45,572 nt of DNA from a virus (IMGVR_UViG_3300021371_000030:1-45572); one strand, 5' to 3'. Positions 12,004-20,803 are shown, counted from the stretch's first letter. The notes: generated by a model from the letters alone, not told the origin. Numbers and translations: made by a program.

Positions 12004-13907
12004 TGGCTGCAAAGCTTTACAAAGATCTCACACCCACCGAACAGAAAGCTCGTGACACAGAGTTAAAGGACATGGCTCGTGGTGCGAAGTTTGCCCCTTT
12101 TGATTTGCTTGGTGCTCCTGTCGATTTAATAACAATGGGCATGCGCGGTGTGGGGATACCTGTGCCGGAAAAACCTTTTCTTGGCTCCGAATATTTAATT
12201 GACAAGTATGCTGATCTAGGTGAGGCAATTGGTGTTGACTATGACCGCCCGACTGGATCCACTTCAGAGACCGCTGGTCGTCTAATCGCGGGTATAGCTG
12301 GTCTTGGAGGTGAGGCTGCTTTACTTGCATCCAACATATCTCGAGTGGCTCGTTCTTCAAAGGGAACCAAAGCTCGTGGTTCGGGGGCCGAGAAAAAAGG
12401 TGTTGGGTCTGCACAAGCAAAAGAAATTGTTAAGACAAAGAAGGCTTACAAACTTTTTGAGCAGGATCCCGAAACTGGGACCTTATATCCTTTGTTCGTG
12501 GACGCTAAGACTCCAGTTAAAATTGGTGAGTGGCAAACAGCAGAGATCCCGTTTAATTTCACTGCGCCTAACGGCAAGCAGTATGTGCCTTCTAAAAAGT
12601 GGGATGGCTCCGCTGGAACGGGGGATAGTGTTGCTATTCCTGATCAAGCTACACGAGACATGCTCATAGAAAAAGGTTATTTACCAAAAGGGTCACAGGC
12701 GAAAACAATAAAGGCTGTTGCGTTACGCCCGGGCTGGCATTCAGGCGAGTTTCCTGTTGCGTCACATATTGGTCCTGAAGAAATGTTTATGGGCCAGAAG
12801 ATGAAAGTTCGTGGACGTAATCAGGTTTGGGCTGAAGTCGAAGTTCCAGATGACGTAGACTTGCAGAGTGTTGCGGACGCACGAGCATCGATTGTTAAGT
12901 CTGGTCCTCGTAAGGGTGAGATTAACCGCGCCGAAGCTCAGATTACAGATGAGTTGCCTATGGGTGGTAGCTACAAGTACCAGCAAGGTCAGGCTCGAGA
13001 TGGTAACTGGATTATATCTGGTCAGATGAAAGTAACTCGTGTGCTTGACGATGATGAGGTTATGGCTATTAACGAAGCTGCGGGGATGCAGGATCTTCCT
13101 CGATTGTCTCAGTTAATGGCGAAGAGTCAATCTCGGTCCTCGGACCTTGCACCTGTGTCGAAGAAAGAAGTCCTCGAGGGTGAGATTGTAGGGGAGAAGA
13201 GCGCCGCGTATGCGAAGCTAGAAAAGGAGGCCGCTGAAACTGGGTCCTCGGGCATTCGTTCTTTAAAAGAGTTAAACATGGAGCTTCAGGGTGTAGACGA
13301 TGCGTTTAATACTGGCAATGCATCTATAAACATTGACAAGTCCTTTGATTTTGTGAGTGGCGGCGATCCGGTTCGATCTACGTCTGATGAGTTTGTTGAC
13401 TCTGTCAAGGATTCTTATGAGTTCGCTCGGGAAGAGGGCTTTAGCCGTGGCGAGGCTTTGATATCTGCGGTTCGTGAAAGAGTTGATGATTACAATAATA
13501 TTTACCCTGATGCGTTAGATTTGAATTCTGTTCTTGACGATGTATCTCGTAACGTGAACGACGACTTTGGTTTTGATCAGGCTCTTGGCAGGTTTCGTGA
13601 GGGTCAGACTAACCGCAAGGCTTTGGAAGCGGAGTTAACCACAAAGAAGAACAAAGCTCGTTTTGCGGAGTTGGAGGCTGAACAGCAGCAGTTTCGTCAG
13701 TCTCTGGGTATTACTGATGATACCCCGCCGGAAGAGGCTCAAAGAATTATTACGGAGTTTGCCAACAAGCAGCAGGCTGGTATTTCTGGGATAGGCATTC
13801 CAGATCCCACTCCACCAAAGCCTAACTTGCGCCTAGTTAAAAAAGCTGCGGGTGGCAAGGTTGACATGCGTTCTGGTATAGGTGACTTATTTAAGGTATA
13901 TTCGTAA
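12003..13907 (+). CDS. large probable internal virion/structural protein, 634 aa
   Basis: Not assignable to a named family. The N-terminus (LYKDLTPTEQKARDTELKDMARGAKF, then PVDLITMGMRGVGIP) and a glycine/alanine-rich segment (RLIAGIAGLGGEAALLA) resemble ejection or internal virion proteins. The middle is basic and contains several putative beta strands. The C-terminus ends AAGGKVDMRSGIGDLFKVYS, a Gly-Gly tail motif seen repeatedly in marine phage virion proteins and echoed in other genes here. It sits between TerL and portal, overlapping TerL by one base. It is likely packaged in the head or at the neck. Confidence 0.72.
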   Translation: MAAKLYKDLTPTEQKARDTELKDMARGAKFAPFDLLGAPVDLITMGMRGVGIPVPEKPFLGSEYLIDKYADLGEAIGVDYDRPTGSTSETAGRLIAGIAGLGGEAALLASNISRVARSSKGTKARGSGAEKKGVGSAQAKEIVKTKKAYKLFEQDPETGTLYPLFVDAKTPVKIGEWQTAEIPFNFTAPNGKQYVPSKKWDGSAGTGDSVAIPDQATRDMLIEKGYLPKGSQAKTIKAVALRPGWHSGEFPVASHIGPEEMFMGQKMKVRGRNQVWAEVEVPDDVDLQSVADARASIVKSGPRKGEINRAEAQITDELPMGGSYKYQQGQARDGNWIISGQMKVTRVLDDDEVMAINEAAGMQDLPRLSQLMAKSQSRSSDLAPVSKKEVLEGEIVGEKSAAYAKLEKEAAETGSSGIRSLKELNMELQGVDDAFNTGNASINIDKSFDFVSGGDPVRSTSDEFVDSVKDSYEFAREEGFSRGEALISAVRERVDDYNNIYPDALDLNSVLDDVSRNVNDDFGFDQALGRFREGQTNRKALEAELTTKKNKARFAELEAEQQQFRQSLGITDDTPPEEAQRIITEFANKQQAGISGIGIPDPTPPKPNLRLVKKAAGGKVDMRSGIGDLFKVYS

Positions 13908-13908
13908 A

Positions 13909-14088
13909 ATGCGAACAGACAAACAGATCATGGCAGCGGCCCAACGTGACATCCGTTTATTGACCGATAAGGAATATGATCGATACAGAGAGATACAGGA
14001 CAGTCGTTCTGTAAATAAAGTTGGTGGTGGTATGGTCAAGGGTTTCAGTCCTATTGCCCGTCCACAGAGATTCAAAGGAGTGTTCTAA
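13909..14088 (+). CDS. small basic protein, 59 aa
   Basis: The start was placed at the ATG at 13909, directly after the preceding stop; the frame is open upstream inside that gene. The sequence has a helical N-terminus (DKQIMAAAQRDIRLLTDKEYDRYREI) and a glycine/basic tail, VGGGMVKGFSPIARPQRFKGVF. The tail resembles the end of the next protein (RGGTFKGTF). Its stop overlaps the next ATG. It is probably a minor virion or assembly protein. Confidence 0.7.
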   Translation: MRTDKQIMAAAQRDIRLLTDKEYDRYREIQDSRSVNKVGGGMVKGFSPIARPQRFKGVF

Positions 14089-14399
14089 TGGGTGAAAAGA
14101 ACTTTAGTGCTAGAATAAGTAGAACAAAGATAGATAAAGCCAGAGAGGGCCTAGCTAACGCCAAGACTGAAAAAGATAGAAAGTATTTTTCTGGTCTATT
14201 AAGAATAGCTTTAGATGATTATGAGGGTCGTAAAGACGGCGGCATGAATGATGTGCCTTCTAAATATAAAGGTTTTTCAAAACTGCCAGAAGGTGTGCAG
14301 GAAAAAATAGATTCAAAGCTTGCAAAGAAGTACAAGACTGGTGGTATGAGTAAGGCTGTGATGAAAGCCCGTGGCGGAACATTTAAAGGAACATTCTAA
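14088..14399 (+). CDS. basic protein with RGGTFKGTF tail, 103 aa
   Basis: A lysine-rich helical protein (SRTKIDKAREGLANAKTEKDRKYFSGLLRIALDDY) with a C-terminal tail of basic and glycine residues (GGMSKAVMKARGGTFKGTF). The tail matches a recurrent motif of this genome. It overlaps both neighbours by one base and lies directly before the portal gene. It could be a head-assembly or DNA-binding accessory. Not recognised as a named family. Confidence 0.7.
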   Translation: MGEKNFSARISRTKIDKAREGLANAKTEKDRKYFSGLLRIALDDYEGRKDGGMNDVPSKYKGFSKLPEGVQEKIDSKLAKKYKTGGMSKAVMKARGGTFKGTF

Positions 14400-16795
14400 T
14401 GGCACTACCTCCACAGATGGTTGCACCTGCAATGGGCCCCGGCGGACCGGGGATGACCGCAGAAGAACAGATGACCGAGGTCCAAGTACCGTTGCCCGGT
14501 ATGGAAGAGCTTCCGCCCGGTATTGAAATTGTTGGCGAAGAGCAGTTGATCGAGGTTGAAGCTGAAGAGTACGATCACAATGCGAACTTGGCTGAAGTAC
14601 TTGATGACTCCGTCCTTGGAGCTTTGTCCTCGGACCTTGGTTCTAAGGTAGATGAGGACAAGGGTTCTCGGGAGGATTGGGAAGAGGCTATCTCGAAGGG
14701 TCTTACGTTACTCGGTATTAATTACGAGGAGCGTTCAGAGCCATTTCTTGGTTCATCTGGTGTAACGCATCCGTTATTGAGCGAGGCTGTTACGCAGTTT
14801 CAGGCGCAGGCTTACAAGGAGATGTTACCTCCCGGTGGTCCTGTGAAGACGCAGATTTTGGGCATGCAGACCAAGGAAGTTGAGGATCAGGCCCAGCGTG
14901 TCAAGGACTTTATGAATTACCAGATTACGGAGGTAATGGAGGAGTTTGATCAGGATACGGATCAGATGCTGTTTTATCTGCCGATTACTGGTTCGACATT
15001 TAAGAAGGTTTACTTTGATCCCACTCGTCAGAGAGCGGTATCCAAGTTTGTACCAGCAGAGGATTTGATTGTTCCTTACTCTGCTTCTGATTTGCGTACA
15101 GCAGAACGATACACTCACGTTGTTCGTATGAGTGAAAATGATATTAGAAAGTTACAGGTAGGAGGTGTTTATCGAGATGTTGACTTGTCTGCAACAGAAG
15201 ATGATGAATCTGACTCAACAATCCGTGGAAAGGCTGATGAGATTCAGGGACTTCGCCCGGGATACAGTGACGAGCTTTATACTATCCATGAAGTCCATGT
15301 TGACCTTGACCTTGAGGGATTTGAGGATATTGACGAGGAAGGTGAAGCTACAGGTATCAAGCTGCCGTATATCGTCACTATGGACGGCGATTCGGGAAAA
15401 ATTCTCTCGGTAGTACGGAACTATCGTGAGCAGGATCCGATGCGTCGGAAGCGTGATTATTTTGTTCACTTTAAATTCCTGCCCGGTTTTGGTTTCTACG
15501 GGTTTGGCTTACTGCATATGATTGGAGGATTATCTCGTGCTGCCACATCTATTCTCCGTCAGCTTATTGATGCGGGTACGCTCTCGAATTTACCGGGTGG
15601 TTTCAAGGCTCGTGGAGTTCGTGTCAGAAATGACGATGAGCCTATCAATCCGGGTGAGTTCCGCGATATTGATGTTCCCGGCGGTGATGTTCGGAATGCT
15701 GTTGTCCCACTCCCGTACAAGGAGCCTTCTGGTACGCTGGCTCAATTACTCGGGGTGGTCGTTGATTCGGGTAGAAGATTTGCACAAGTTGCGGACACAA
15801 AGGTCGCAGATGTCAACTCCCAAGCTCCCGTGGGAACAACAGTGGCCCTGATTGAGCAGGGTTCAAAAGTTATTTCAAGTATTCATAAGCGCCTACACTA
15901 CGCACAAAAAGCAGAGTTTCGCATGTTAGCGGAGATCTTTGCTACGAATCCGGTGCCCTATCCATATATGGTCGGAGCAAACGTAAACCCTCAGATTATG
16001 GCACAAGACTTTGACGGGCGTGTAGATATCCTCCCTGTCTCTGACCCGTCAATTTTTTCTATGGCACAGCGTTTGTCTCTTGCACAAACACAGTTGCAGT
16101 TAGCGCAGGCCGCACCGCAGATGCACAATCTGTATGAAGCCTATCGTCGTATGTATGATGCGTTGGATGTGAAGAACATCGACGCTATCCTACCAGCGCC
16201 GCAGCCACCGCAAGCGAATGACCCGGCTATGGAAAATTCTATGGCTCTGAAGGGTATGCCGAGTCAGGCATTCAAGGAGCAGGATCATCGTGCTCATATC
16301 AGAGTGCATGCATCCATGATTCAGTCTCCTGCCATTCAAGCTAGCCCACAGGCTTTCTTGTTGTTGCAGGCTCACATTCAGGAGCATGTATCATTGTTTG
16401 CTAGGGATATTGTTGAAGAAGTATTCAAGCAGGCGATTCAAAAGTCTCAAATGGCTGGTGAGCCTATCCCTCAATTACCACCTGAAGCGGTAGAGGCAGC
16501 GGTAGCGCAGCAGATATCAGACACACTTGATCAATTGTCACCGCTTCTGATTCCACCACAAAAACCGGATCCACTGGTTGAGATTCGCCAGCAGGAGTTG
16601 CAGAACGATACAGCAGAGATTCAGCGCAAGACACAGAATGATGCAATGGATTTCCAGATTGATCAGGCTAAATTGGAACAGTCTGCTCAGTTGGCTATGC
16701 AGCGGTTACAAATGCAGCAAGGTATCGCTGATGATCGTAACGATGTGAACATTTATCGTATTAATACTCAAGCTGCCCTGAAGAGAGGTCAATAA
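14399..16795 (+). CDS. portal protein (P22-like head-tail connector)
   Basis: 798 residues, close to but longer than the P22 portal (725). Early features are RSEPFLGSSGVTHPLLSEAVTQFQAQAYKE, then the wing/stem part with QDTDQMLFYLPITGSTFKKVYFDP, KFVPAEDLIVPYSASDL and FVHFKFLPGFGFYGFGLLHMIGG, all typical of P22-type marine podovirus portals. The C-terminal 200 residues are Gln-rich and helical, consistent with a long barrel. The portal forms the dodecameric DNA gateway, binds TerL and nucleates capsid assembly. The gene follows the TerL group and overlaps the holin gene by one base. Confidence 0.9.
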   Translation: MALPPQMVAPAMGPGGPGMTAEEQMTEVQVPLPGMEELPPGIEIVGEEQLIEVEAEEYDHNANLAEVLDDSVLGALSSDLGSKVDEDKGSREDWEEAISKGLTLLGINYEERSEPFLGSSGVTHPLLSEAVTQFQAQAYKEMLPPGGPVKTQILGMQTKEVEDQAQRVKDFMNYQITEVMEEFDQDTDQMLFYLPITGSTFKKVYFDPTRQRAVSKFVPAEDLIVPYSASDLRTAERYTHVVRMSENDIRKLQVGGVYRDVDLSATEDDESDSTIRGKADEIQGLRPGYSDELYTIHEVHVDLDLEGFEDIDEEGEATGIKLPYIVTMDGDSGKILSVVRNYREQDPMRRKRDYFVHFKFLPGFGFYGFGLLHMIGGLSRAATSILRQLIDAGTLSNLPGGFKARGVRVRNDDEPINPGEFRDIDVPGGDVRNAVVPLPYKEPSGTLAQLLGVVVDSGRRFAQVADTKVADVNSQAPVGTTVALIEQGSKVISSIHKRLHYAQKAEFRMLAEIFATNPVPYPYMVGANVNPQIMAQDFDGRVDILPVSDPSIFSMAQRLSLAQTQLQLAQAAPQMHNLYEAYRRMYDALDVKNIDAILPAPQPPQANDPAMENSMALKGMPSQAFKEQDHRAHIRVHASMIQSPAIQASPQAFLLLQAHIQEHVSLFARDIVEEVFKQAIQKSQMAGEPIPQLPPEAVEAAVAQQISDTLDQLSPLLIPPQKPDPLVEIRQQELQNDTAEIQRKTQNDAMDFQIDQAKLEQSAQLAMQRLQMQQGIADDRNDVNIYRINTQAALKRGQ

Positions 16796-17181
16796 TGTTA
16801 CAGGCTCTTATAGGTCCGATTTCATCCTTGGCAGGTACTTGGTTGAACGGGAAGGTAGAAGAAAAGAAAGCTCAAGCGGCTACGAAAGTAGCTATCGCTC
16901 AAGCTGAAGCTGTGGTGATGCAGAAGAAAGCTACTGGAGAGATCGATTGGGATCTGAAGATGGCTGATGCCTCTGCTCATTCGTGGAAGGACGAGTGGTT
17001 AACTGTGCTTTTTTCGGTTCCGTTAATTCTAGCATTCTGTGGAGATTGGGGGAGACAAATTGTTTCTGATGGATTTACTGCTCTTGAGGCCATGCCGCAA
17101 TACTATCAATATACTCTTGGCACTATCGTTGCTGCCAGTTTTGGTATGCGCGGTGCCGCTAAGTTTTTTGGTAAGAAGTGA
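16795..17181 (+). CDS. holin, GTA-type three-TM family
   Basis: 128 residues. An amphipathic N-terminus (LQALIGPISSLAGTWLNGKVEEKKAQ) and a charged helical linker are followed by WLTVLFSVPLILAFCGDWGRQIV and YQYTLGTIVAASFGMRGAAKFFGKK. This layout fits the GTA_holin_3TM family. It would form the inner-membrane lesion that releases an endolysin; no endolysin was recognised in the window. Start and stop overlap the neighbouring genes. Confidence is high for the family, lower for the lytic role. Confidence 0.8.
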   Translation: MLQALIGPISSLAGTWLNGKVEEKKAQAATKVAIAQAEAVVMQKKATGEIDWDLKMADASAHSWKDEWLTVLFSVPLILAFCGDWGRQIVSDGFTALEAMPQYYQYTLGTIVAASFGMRGAAKFFGKK

Positions 17182-17498
17182 TGTCAAAGCGCCTGCAAAA
17201 AGACAGCCAGTACGACCAGTACGACATGGATGGCGATGGTATAGTCACCGATGAAGAACTGGAGCATGCAAAAGAAATTAAGAAGACAGAGTATGAGTTA
17301 CGCAAACAGCTTGCTCAAAGGCGTATGGCTACAGCTACTCTAATAGCTATGGGTGTATTCACTTTTATGATGTTTATGCCATTCATTAGTATTGAGCGGA
17401 TTAACGCTCTAAGCGACATTAGTAACTTATTTTATATCAGTGGTGCTGGTATCGTTGGAGCATTCATGGGAGCTACGGCGTGGATGAATCGAAAGTAA
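17181..17498 (+). CDS. EF-hand membrane protein, 105 aa
   Basis: Residues 15-26 (DMDGDGIVTDEE) are a canonical EF-hand loop, with D at 1, 3 and 5, G at 6, a hydrophobic at 8 and E at 12. A charged helix follows, then two hydrophobic segments (MATATLIAMGVFTFMMFMPFI, and FYISGAGIVGAFMGATAWM). It lies immediately after the holin gene; the ATG at 17181 shares the last base of the holin stop, and a GTG one codon earlier is possible. It could be a Ca2+-responsive holin partner or antiholin. The Ca2+ binding is a sequence prediction. Confidence 0.75.
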   Translation: MSKRLQKDSQYDQYDMDGDGIVTDEELEHAKEIKKTEYELRKQLAQRRMATATLIAMGVFTFMMFMPFISIERINALSDISNLFYISGAGIVGAFMGATAWMNRK

Positions 17499-17701
17499 AA
17501 CCAATAGAAGCTAAAGTTGGTGACAATAGCTTCGAGTTGATCCTTCGGATTTTGGGTAATGAGTTTGTTGCGATTAAGATTGGATCGTCGAACTTTAGTG
17601 GCAAGTTGATTTTTGGTGGTGTTCTGTTGCTGTTTTTTACTCTTGTCCTTATGGAGATGTTTGGTATTAATGCTTTGATAGGTGTTCCTAGCTATGAATA
17701 A
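17480..17701 (+). CDS. single-TM protein, 73 aa
   Basis: It starts with GTG at 17480, preceded by GGGAG seven bases away, and overlaps the EF-hand gene by 19 nt. A polar N-terminal domain (VGDNSFELILRILGNEFVAIKIGSS) is followed by a TM segment (LIFGGVLLLFFTLVLMEMFG). It is likely an inner-membrane protein of the lysis or host-membrane group. Not recognised. Confidence 0.66.
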   Translation: MDESKVKPIEAKVGDNSFELILRILGNEFVAIKIGSSNFSGKLIFGGVLLLFFTLVLMEMFGINALIGVPSYE

Positions 17702-17816
17702 AAGTCCATGCGTAGGTATTTGTGTACTAGACAAAGAACGTGTAAGATGTATTGGTTGCGGACGCACCATAGATGAAATTATAAACTGGGGTAAGAAATG
17801 CCAAGACCAAGACTAA
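17694..17816 (+). CDS. DUF1289-type Cys-rich mini-protein, 40 aa
   Basis: The frame is only 41 codons, overlapping the previous stop by eight bases and the next gene by 19. The product contains PCVGIC at 5-10 and CIGCGRTIDEIINW at 19-32. That is the complete signature of DUF1289 (two cysteine pairs, then R-T-x-x-E-I-x-x-W). Family members are short and thought to bind an Fe-S cluster or metal. A phage copy beside membrane genes may act as a small redox or regulatory factor, which is inference. Confidence 0.82.
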   Translation: MNKSPCVGICVLDKERVRCIGCGRTIDEIINWGKKCQDQD

Positions 17817-18022
17817 ATCAGTTTGCAGAAGATCTTGGTATTAGTCGTGGCTCCGCTGAGAAGCTTATGGCTAAAGCTCGTGGTCGTAGGGATGGCGGTT
17901 CAACCGTATTGGAGAATACTATGAACAAAACAAAAAATATTGTCGAAGCCAAGGACGGTAAGTATGTTCGTGGTATGGGTAAAGCATCTGTGTGTCCTCG
18001 TAGAAAAGTTAAGGTTAGATAG
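17798..18022 (+). CDS. small HTH-like basic protein, 74 aa
   Basis: The N-terminus PRPRLNQFAEDLGISRGSAEKLMAKARGR has helix-turn-helix spacing (F-x-x-D-L-G-I-S-x-x-x-A-x-x-L). The rest is basic and polar, ending KASVCPRRKVKVR. It could bind DNA, or be a small assembly protein of the kind found beside internal virion genes. It overlaps the DUF1289 gene by 19 nt and is followed by the 653-residue gene. Confidence 0.65.
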   Translation: MPRPRLNQFAEDLGISRGSAEKLMAKARGRRDGGSTVLENTMNKTKNIVEAKDGKYVRGMGKASVCPRRKVKVR

Positions 18023-18024
18023 CA

Positions 18025-19986
18025 ATGGCTATTGAATACTCTGATGAAGATTTTGATCAGGACTTACAGCAGGACATAGCTGCTGCCGCCGCTCAAGCCG
18101 CTGGCATAAATATGGACAGCTACGACTTCGGAGGTTTTGATTCGGGTGGCTCCGACTTTACTGGCGCGAGTAATCAAGGTGTTATTGATTCGATTGTAAA
18201 CTCCTACATGGACAGCCCCACCAGAACAGGAATGGCTATTAGACAGAGCTTTCCTATGTTCAAAAGTCCAAGGTCTGGTCTTAATCAATTCGCTAATTTA
18301 TACACCTCCCGCAGGGGACCTATGAGTAGGTCTGATTTTAATTCTTTATATGATATATCCAGAACTAACACGGGCGGTATTGATACCCTTGGGTATGACA
18401 CTGCAAAAGCTCTTCAAAGAGTAGGTATAGGCTCGGGGCAGGTTAAAACCGATCCCAACGTAGGCAGGCTCACTGGCACGGTCTTCGGCAAGAAGAACGA
18501 ACTCGGGGAAACAGTTCTAATGTCTGGTGGCAAGCCAATGGGCATTGACGCGGATAAGTATTACAGCGGAAAGTCGGGTTCCGACGTTGGTCGTCCAGAT
18601 TTAGAAACATATCAAGACAAGTATGGCTATGCAGATCCGACAGCAAGAGCCATTAACAGAGCATACGATCAGTATTTAAACCCATACAATGTTCGTGGCG
18701 AACGAGGATATAATCGAGACATTGATCCTAATTTCAATCCTCAAGCTTTTGATCTTAGGGGTCAAGTCAGACCGGGCCTACAGTCTGGTATTTTTGGCAG
18801 GAAAGATGGAACACCAACTGTTTTGGGTCCGATAGCTACTTATGATAGAAACTACAGCGGCACGGACAACATTGCTATGGGCGTGACGGGCGGCATGGGT
18901 ATGCTTGCAAGAGCTTTGACAAACAAAGTTACAGGAATTGCAGGTCAGCCTTTACCTCAAGATGCAATGGCTCCCACTCCTGAAATGATGGCTAGGGGTG
19001 AGACATATGGTGGCCTTGGTAGATCTTTTGGACAGATACCGGGTCAGGCTGTACAAGGTTTTAAAGATGCTGGCGCTGCTCTAAGAAATGTTATAGATGA
19101 TTTCACAACGCCTAACGTCCCGGGAGTTTCTACAAGCTCACTCGATTTCATGCCTCGTGGTGCTTCCCCTGACTTAGCAGGATTTGAACAGCGCTTCGGA
19201 GGCACTAATCCTTTGAGTGGTGAGACAACGGTTAAGCCATCAGGGTCTTCTATTGTGGATGGTAAAACCGGGTTTCAAACAGAAACACTCCCTGATGGAA
19301 GTGTTCGATCAGTTCAAACAACAGGCGGCATGACTAAAGCAGAAGCGGATGAAATAAAAAACTACTTTGAAGATACTAAGAACCTTAGTGCCGATGAAGC
19401 TGCCGCCCGGGCTATGGAAAGATTAGAAAATCCTCCACAATTTCCTGCCGCTGGTAACTATGGCTCACGACTTTCTGGAGAACAGCTTGCGGGGGGTTTT
19501 GGGATTGACACCATTGGCGAAGCTCTTGGTAGAAGTTCTGTGGAACTAAGCCCCGAGGTTCAAGATTTTCTAGACGAGCATGGAATGTCTGTAAGAGACT
19601 TAATGGATAAGGATTTTTCAAAAGTTCCAGATGGTGCCCGTCTTCCTTCAGGACAAATAATGGGTCCAGAGTTTAGGCCGAATCAAACTCCTCCAGCGCC
19701 AGCAACTGATCTTCAGCAGTTAATTCGAGATGCAGTATCTTCGAGAGAACTTGGTGGCCCTTCAACAGCTAATCAATTAGCTTTTGATTCGACTAATATG
19801 GTTCGCTCCGGTGACCTTCTCACCAGCAAGTACAACACCCCTAGTACGTTTGATAAAATCGTATCTGAGGTAGGTATTGCGCCCCTTCTTAGAAGTATGG
19901 GTATGAAGATTAAAAAAGGTCCTAGTGCTCAAATCTACAGTAAAGAAAGCCCGAGTTTCTTTTCAAGACTTATTGGTGCCTCGTAA
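18025..19986 (+). CDS. large probable internal virion protein, 653 aa
   Basis: Not recognised as a named family. The N-terminus is acidic (DEDFDQDLQQDIAAAAAQAAG) and followed by a Gly/Ser-rich, disordered region. Further on come Tyr- and Asn-rich segments (NRAYDQYLNPYNVRGERGYN), a glycine-rich stretch (GVTGGMGMLARAL), and a conserved-looking segment with ETLPDGSVRSVQTTGG. The C-terminus is basic (LLRSMGMKIKKGP). It sits between portal/lysis genes and the GroES-scaffold-capsid group. The size and low-complexity composition fit a minor internal virion protein, by inference. Confidence 0.62.
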   Translation: MAIEYSDEDFDQDLQQDIAAAAAQAAGINMDSYDFGGFDSGGSDFTGASNQGVIDSIVNSYMDSPTRTGMAIRQSFPMFKSPRSGLNQFANLYTSRRGPMSRSDFNSLYDISRTNTGGIDTLGYDTAKALQRVGIGSGQVKTDPNVGRLTGTVFGKKNELGETVLMSGGKPMGIDADKYYSGKSGSDVGRPDLETYQDKYGYADPTARAINRAYDQYLNPYNVRGERGYNRDIDPNFNPQAFDLRGQVRPGLQSGIFGRKDGTPTVLGPIATYDRNYSGTDNIAMGVTGGMGMLARALTNKVTGIAGQPLPQDAMAPTPEMMARGETYGGLGRSFGQIPGQAVQGFKDAGAALRNVIDDFTTPNVPGVSTSSLDFMPRGASPDLAGFEQRFGGTNPLSGETTVKPSGSSIVDGKTGFQTETLPDGSVRSVQTTGGMTKAEADEIKNYFEDTKNLSADEAAARAMERLENPPQFPAAGNYGSRLSGEQLAGGFGIDTIGEALGRSSVELSPEVQDFLDEHGMSVRDLMDKDFSKVPDGARLPSGQIMGPEFRPNQTPPAPATDLQQLIRDAVSSRELGGPSTANQLAFDSTNMVRSGDLLTSKYNTPSTFDKIVSEVGIAPLLRSMGMKIKKGPSAQIYSKESPSFFSRLIGAS

Positions 19987-19989
19987 AAA

Positions 19990-20457
19990 ATGAGAGAACT
20001 CATAGAGGAATGGATACACACTGATTTAAGTGTTGTGGACAAGGACGCTGGATTTGCTCCTTGTCCTTTTGCAAAGAAGGCACTACATGAAGGTAAATTA
20101 AGAGTTGTAGAATGTCTGGACACAGAAGATCTGTGGCTAACAATAGCAACTCAGTGTAAAAATTTTAGCGATAAACACTCTGTTGTAATCTGTTTAGAGG
20201 AAGAAGCCGAACAGCCTTATGATCAAGTTGAAGCCGCATGCGTAGCTATGAACAACTGGTTTGCTGTTAATAAAATAGATTTATGGTTACTGGCTTTTCA
20301 AACAAACTTTACAATGGTATTTATACAGAGGTTATCCGAACTGGATGAGGCTAGTAAAAAACTAGAAAAAATGGGATACTACGAAAATTACACAAAAGAA
20401 GACTTTATCAGTTTAATCTTGGCTAGAAGAAGGAAACGAGAAAATGGCTGGAGCTAA
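19990..20457 (+). CDS. DUF1415-like conserved protein, 155 aa
   Basis: Near residues 15-31 the sequence VVDKDAGFAPCPFAKKA resembles the N-terminal C-P-F-A pattern of DUF1415 proteins. It has an acidic strand (VVICLEEEAEQPYDQ) and a hydrophobic segment (LWLLAFQTNFTMVFIQRL). No catalytic function is known for this type of protein. It overlaps the next small basic gene by 14 nt. The homology is tentative, since only the short motif matches; confidence that it is a gene is high. Confidence 0.65.
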   Translation: MRELIEEWIHTDLSVVDKDAGFAPCPFAKKALHEGKLRVVECLDTEDLWLTIATQCKNFSDKHSVVICLEEEAEQPYDQVEAACVAMNNWFAVNKIDLWLLAFQTNFTMVFIQRLSELDEASKKLEKMGYYENYTKEDFISLILARRRKRENGWS

Positions 20458-20584
20458 AAAGAAAGTAATGCGCCGCAATCGTGGTGGTAAGGTAGTGGCT
20501 AAAAAGATGATGGGCGGCATGAACAAAGCCAAGAAGATGGCTATGCGTCGTATGCGTGGAGGCACTGTAAAGAAGAAAGTTTAA
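20444..20584 (+). CDS. very basic Gly-Gly-motif mini-protein, 46 aa
   Basis: The 47-codon frame follows the previous gene with an overlap of 14 nt, and AGGAAACGAG lies upstream. Almost half the residues are Lys, Arg or Met: MAGAKKKVMRRNRGGKV, then KKMMGGMNKAKK, and MRGGTVKKKV. The repeated GG followed by a basic residue recalls the tails of other virion proteins here. It could condense DNA or be an internal head protein. It was too short for routine calling, but its composition and spacing support it. Confidence 0.65.
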   Translation: MAGAKKKVMRRNRGGKVVAKKMMGGMNKAKKMAMRRMRGGTVKKKV

Positions 20585-20593
20585 GGGGCTTAT

Positions 20594-20803
20594 ATGGATA
20601 TTATAAATTTTATCAGTCAGTACAATAAACGATTGACTGAAAGAATAGATGACATTAGTCATTCTATTACAAGTGGTGGTGTTTCCGATTGGGAAGACTA
20701 CAAAGCAAGAGTCGGCGAAATACAGGGTGTCGCTTATGCTCTTGAGGAATTAAAGGCCCTGCTAAAAAAGGTGAATTATGTCGAAGACACTGATAGTACC
20801 TGA
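20594..20803 (+). CDS. hypothetical helical protein, 69 aa
   Basis: AAGGGG lies just upstream of the ATG. The protein is helical throughout (IINFISQYNKRLTERIDDISHSI, WEDYKARVGEIQGVAYALEELKALLKKV) and acidic at its end. Its last 26 bases overlap the GroES-like gene. Similar short proteins occur beside capsid genes of marine phages without a known role. Confidence 0.65.
   Translation: MDIINFISQYNKRLTERIDDISHSITSGGVSDWEDYKARVGEIQGVAYALEELKALLKKVNYVEDTDST

Noticed and set aside
16444-16456. Extra copy of the GTCTCAAATGGCT part of the 6922 array inside the portal gene
   Set aside because: A single 12-13 base match within codons, without neighbouring repeats; probably chance.
20423-20662. Minus-strand 79-codon frame across the small basic gene
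   Set aside because: Antisense of a Lys/Arg/Met-rich gene gives a hydrophobic-looking product; no start signal, wrong direction.
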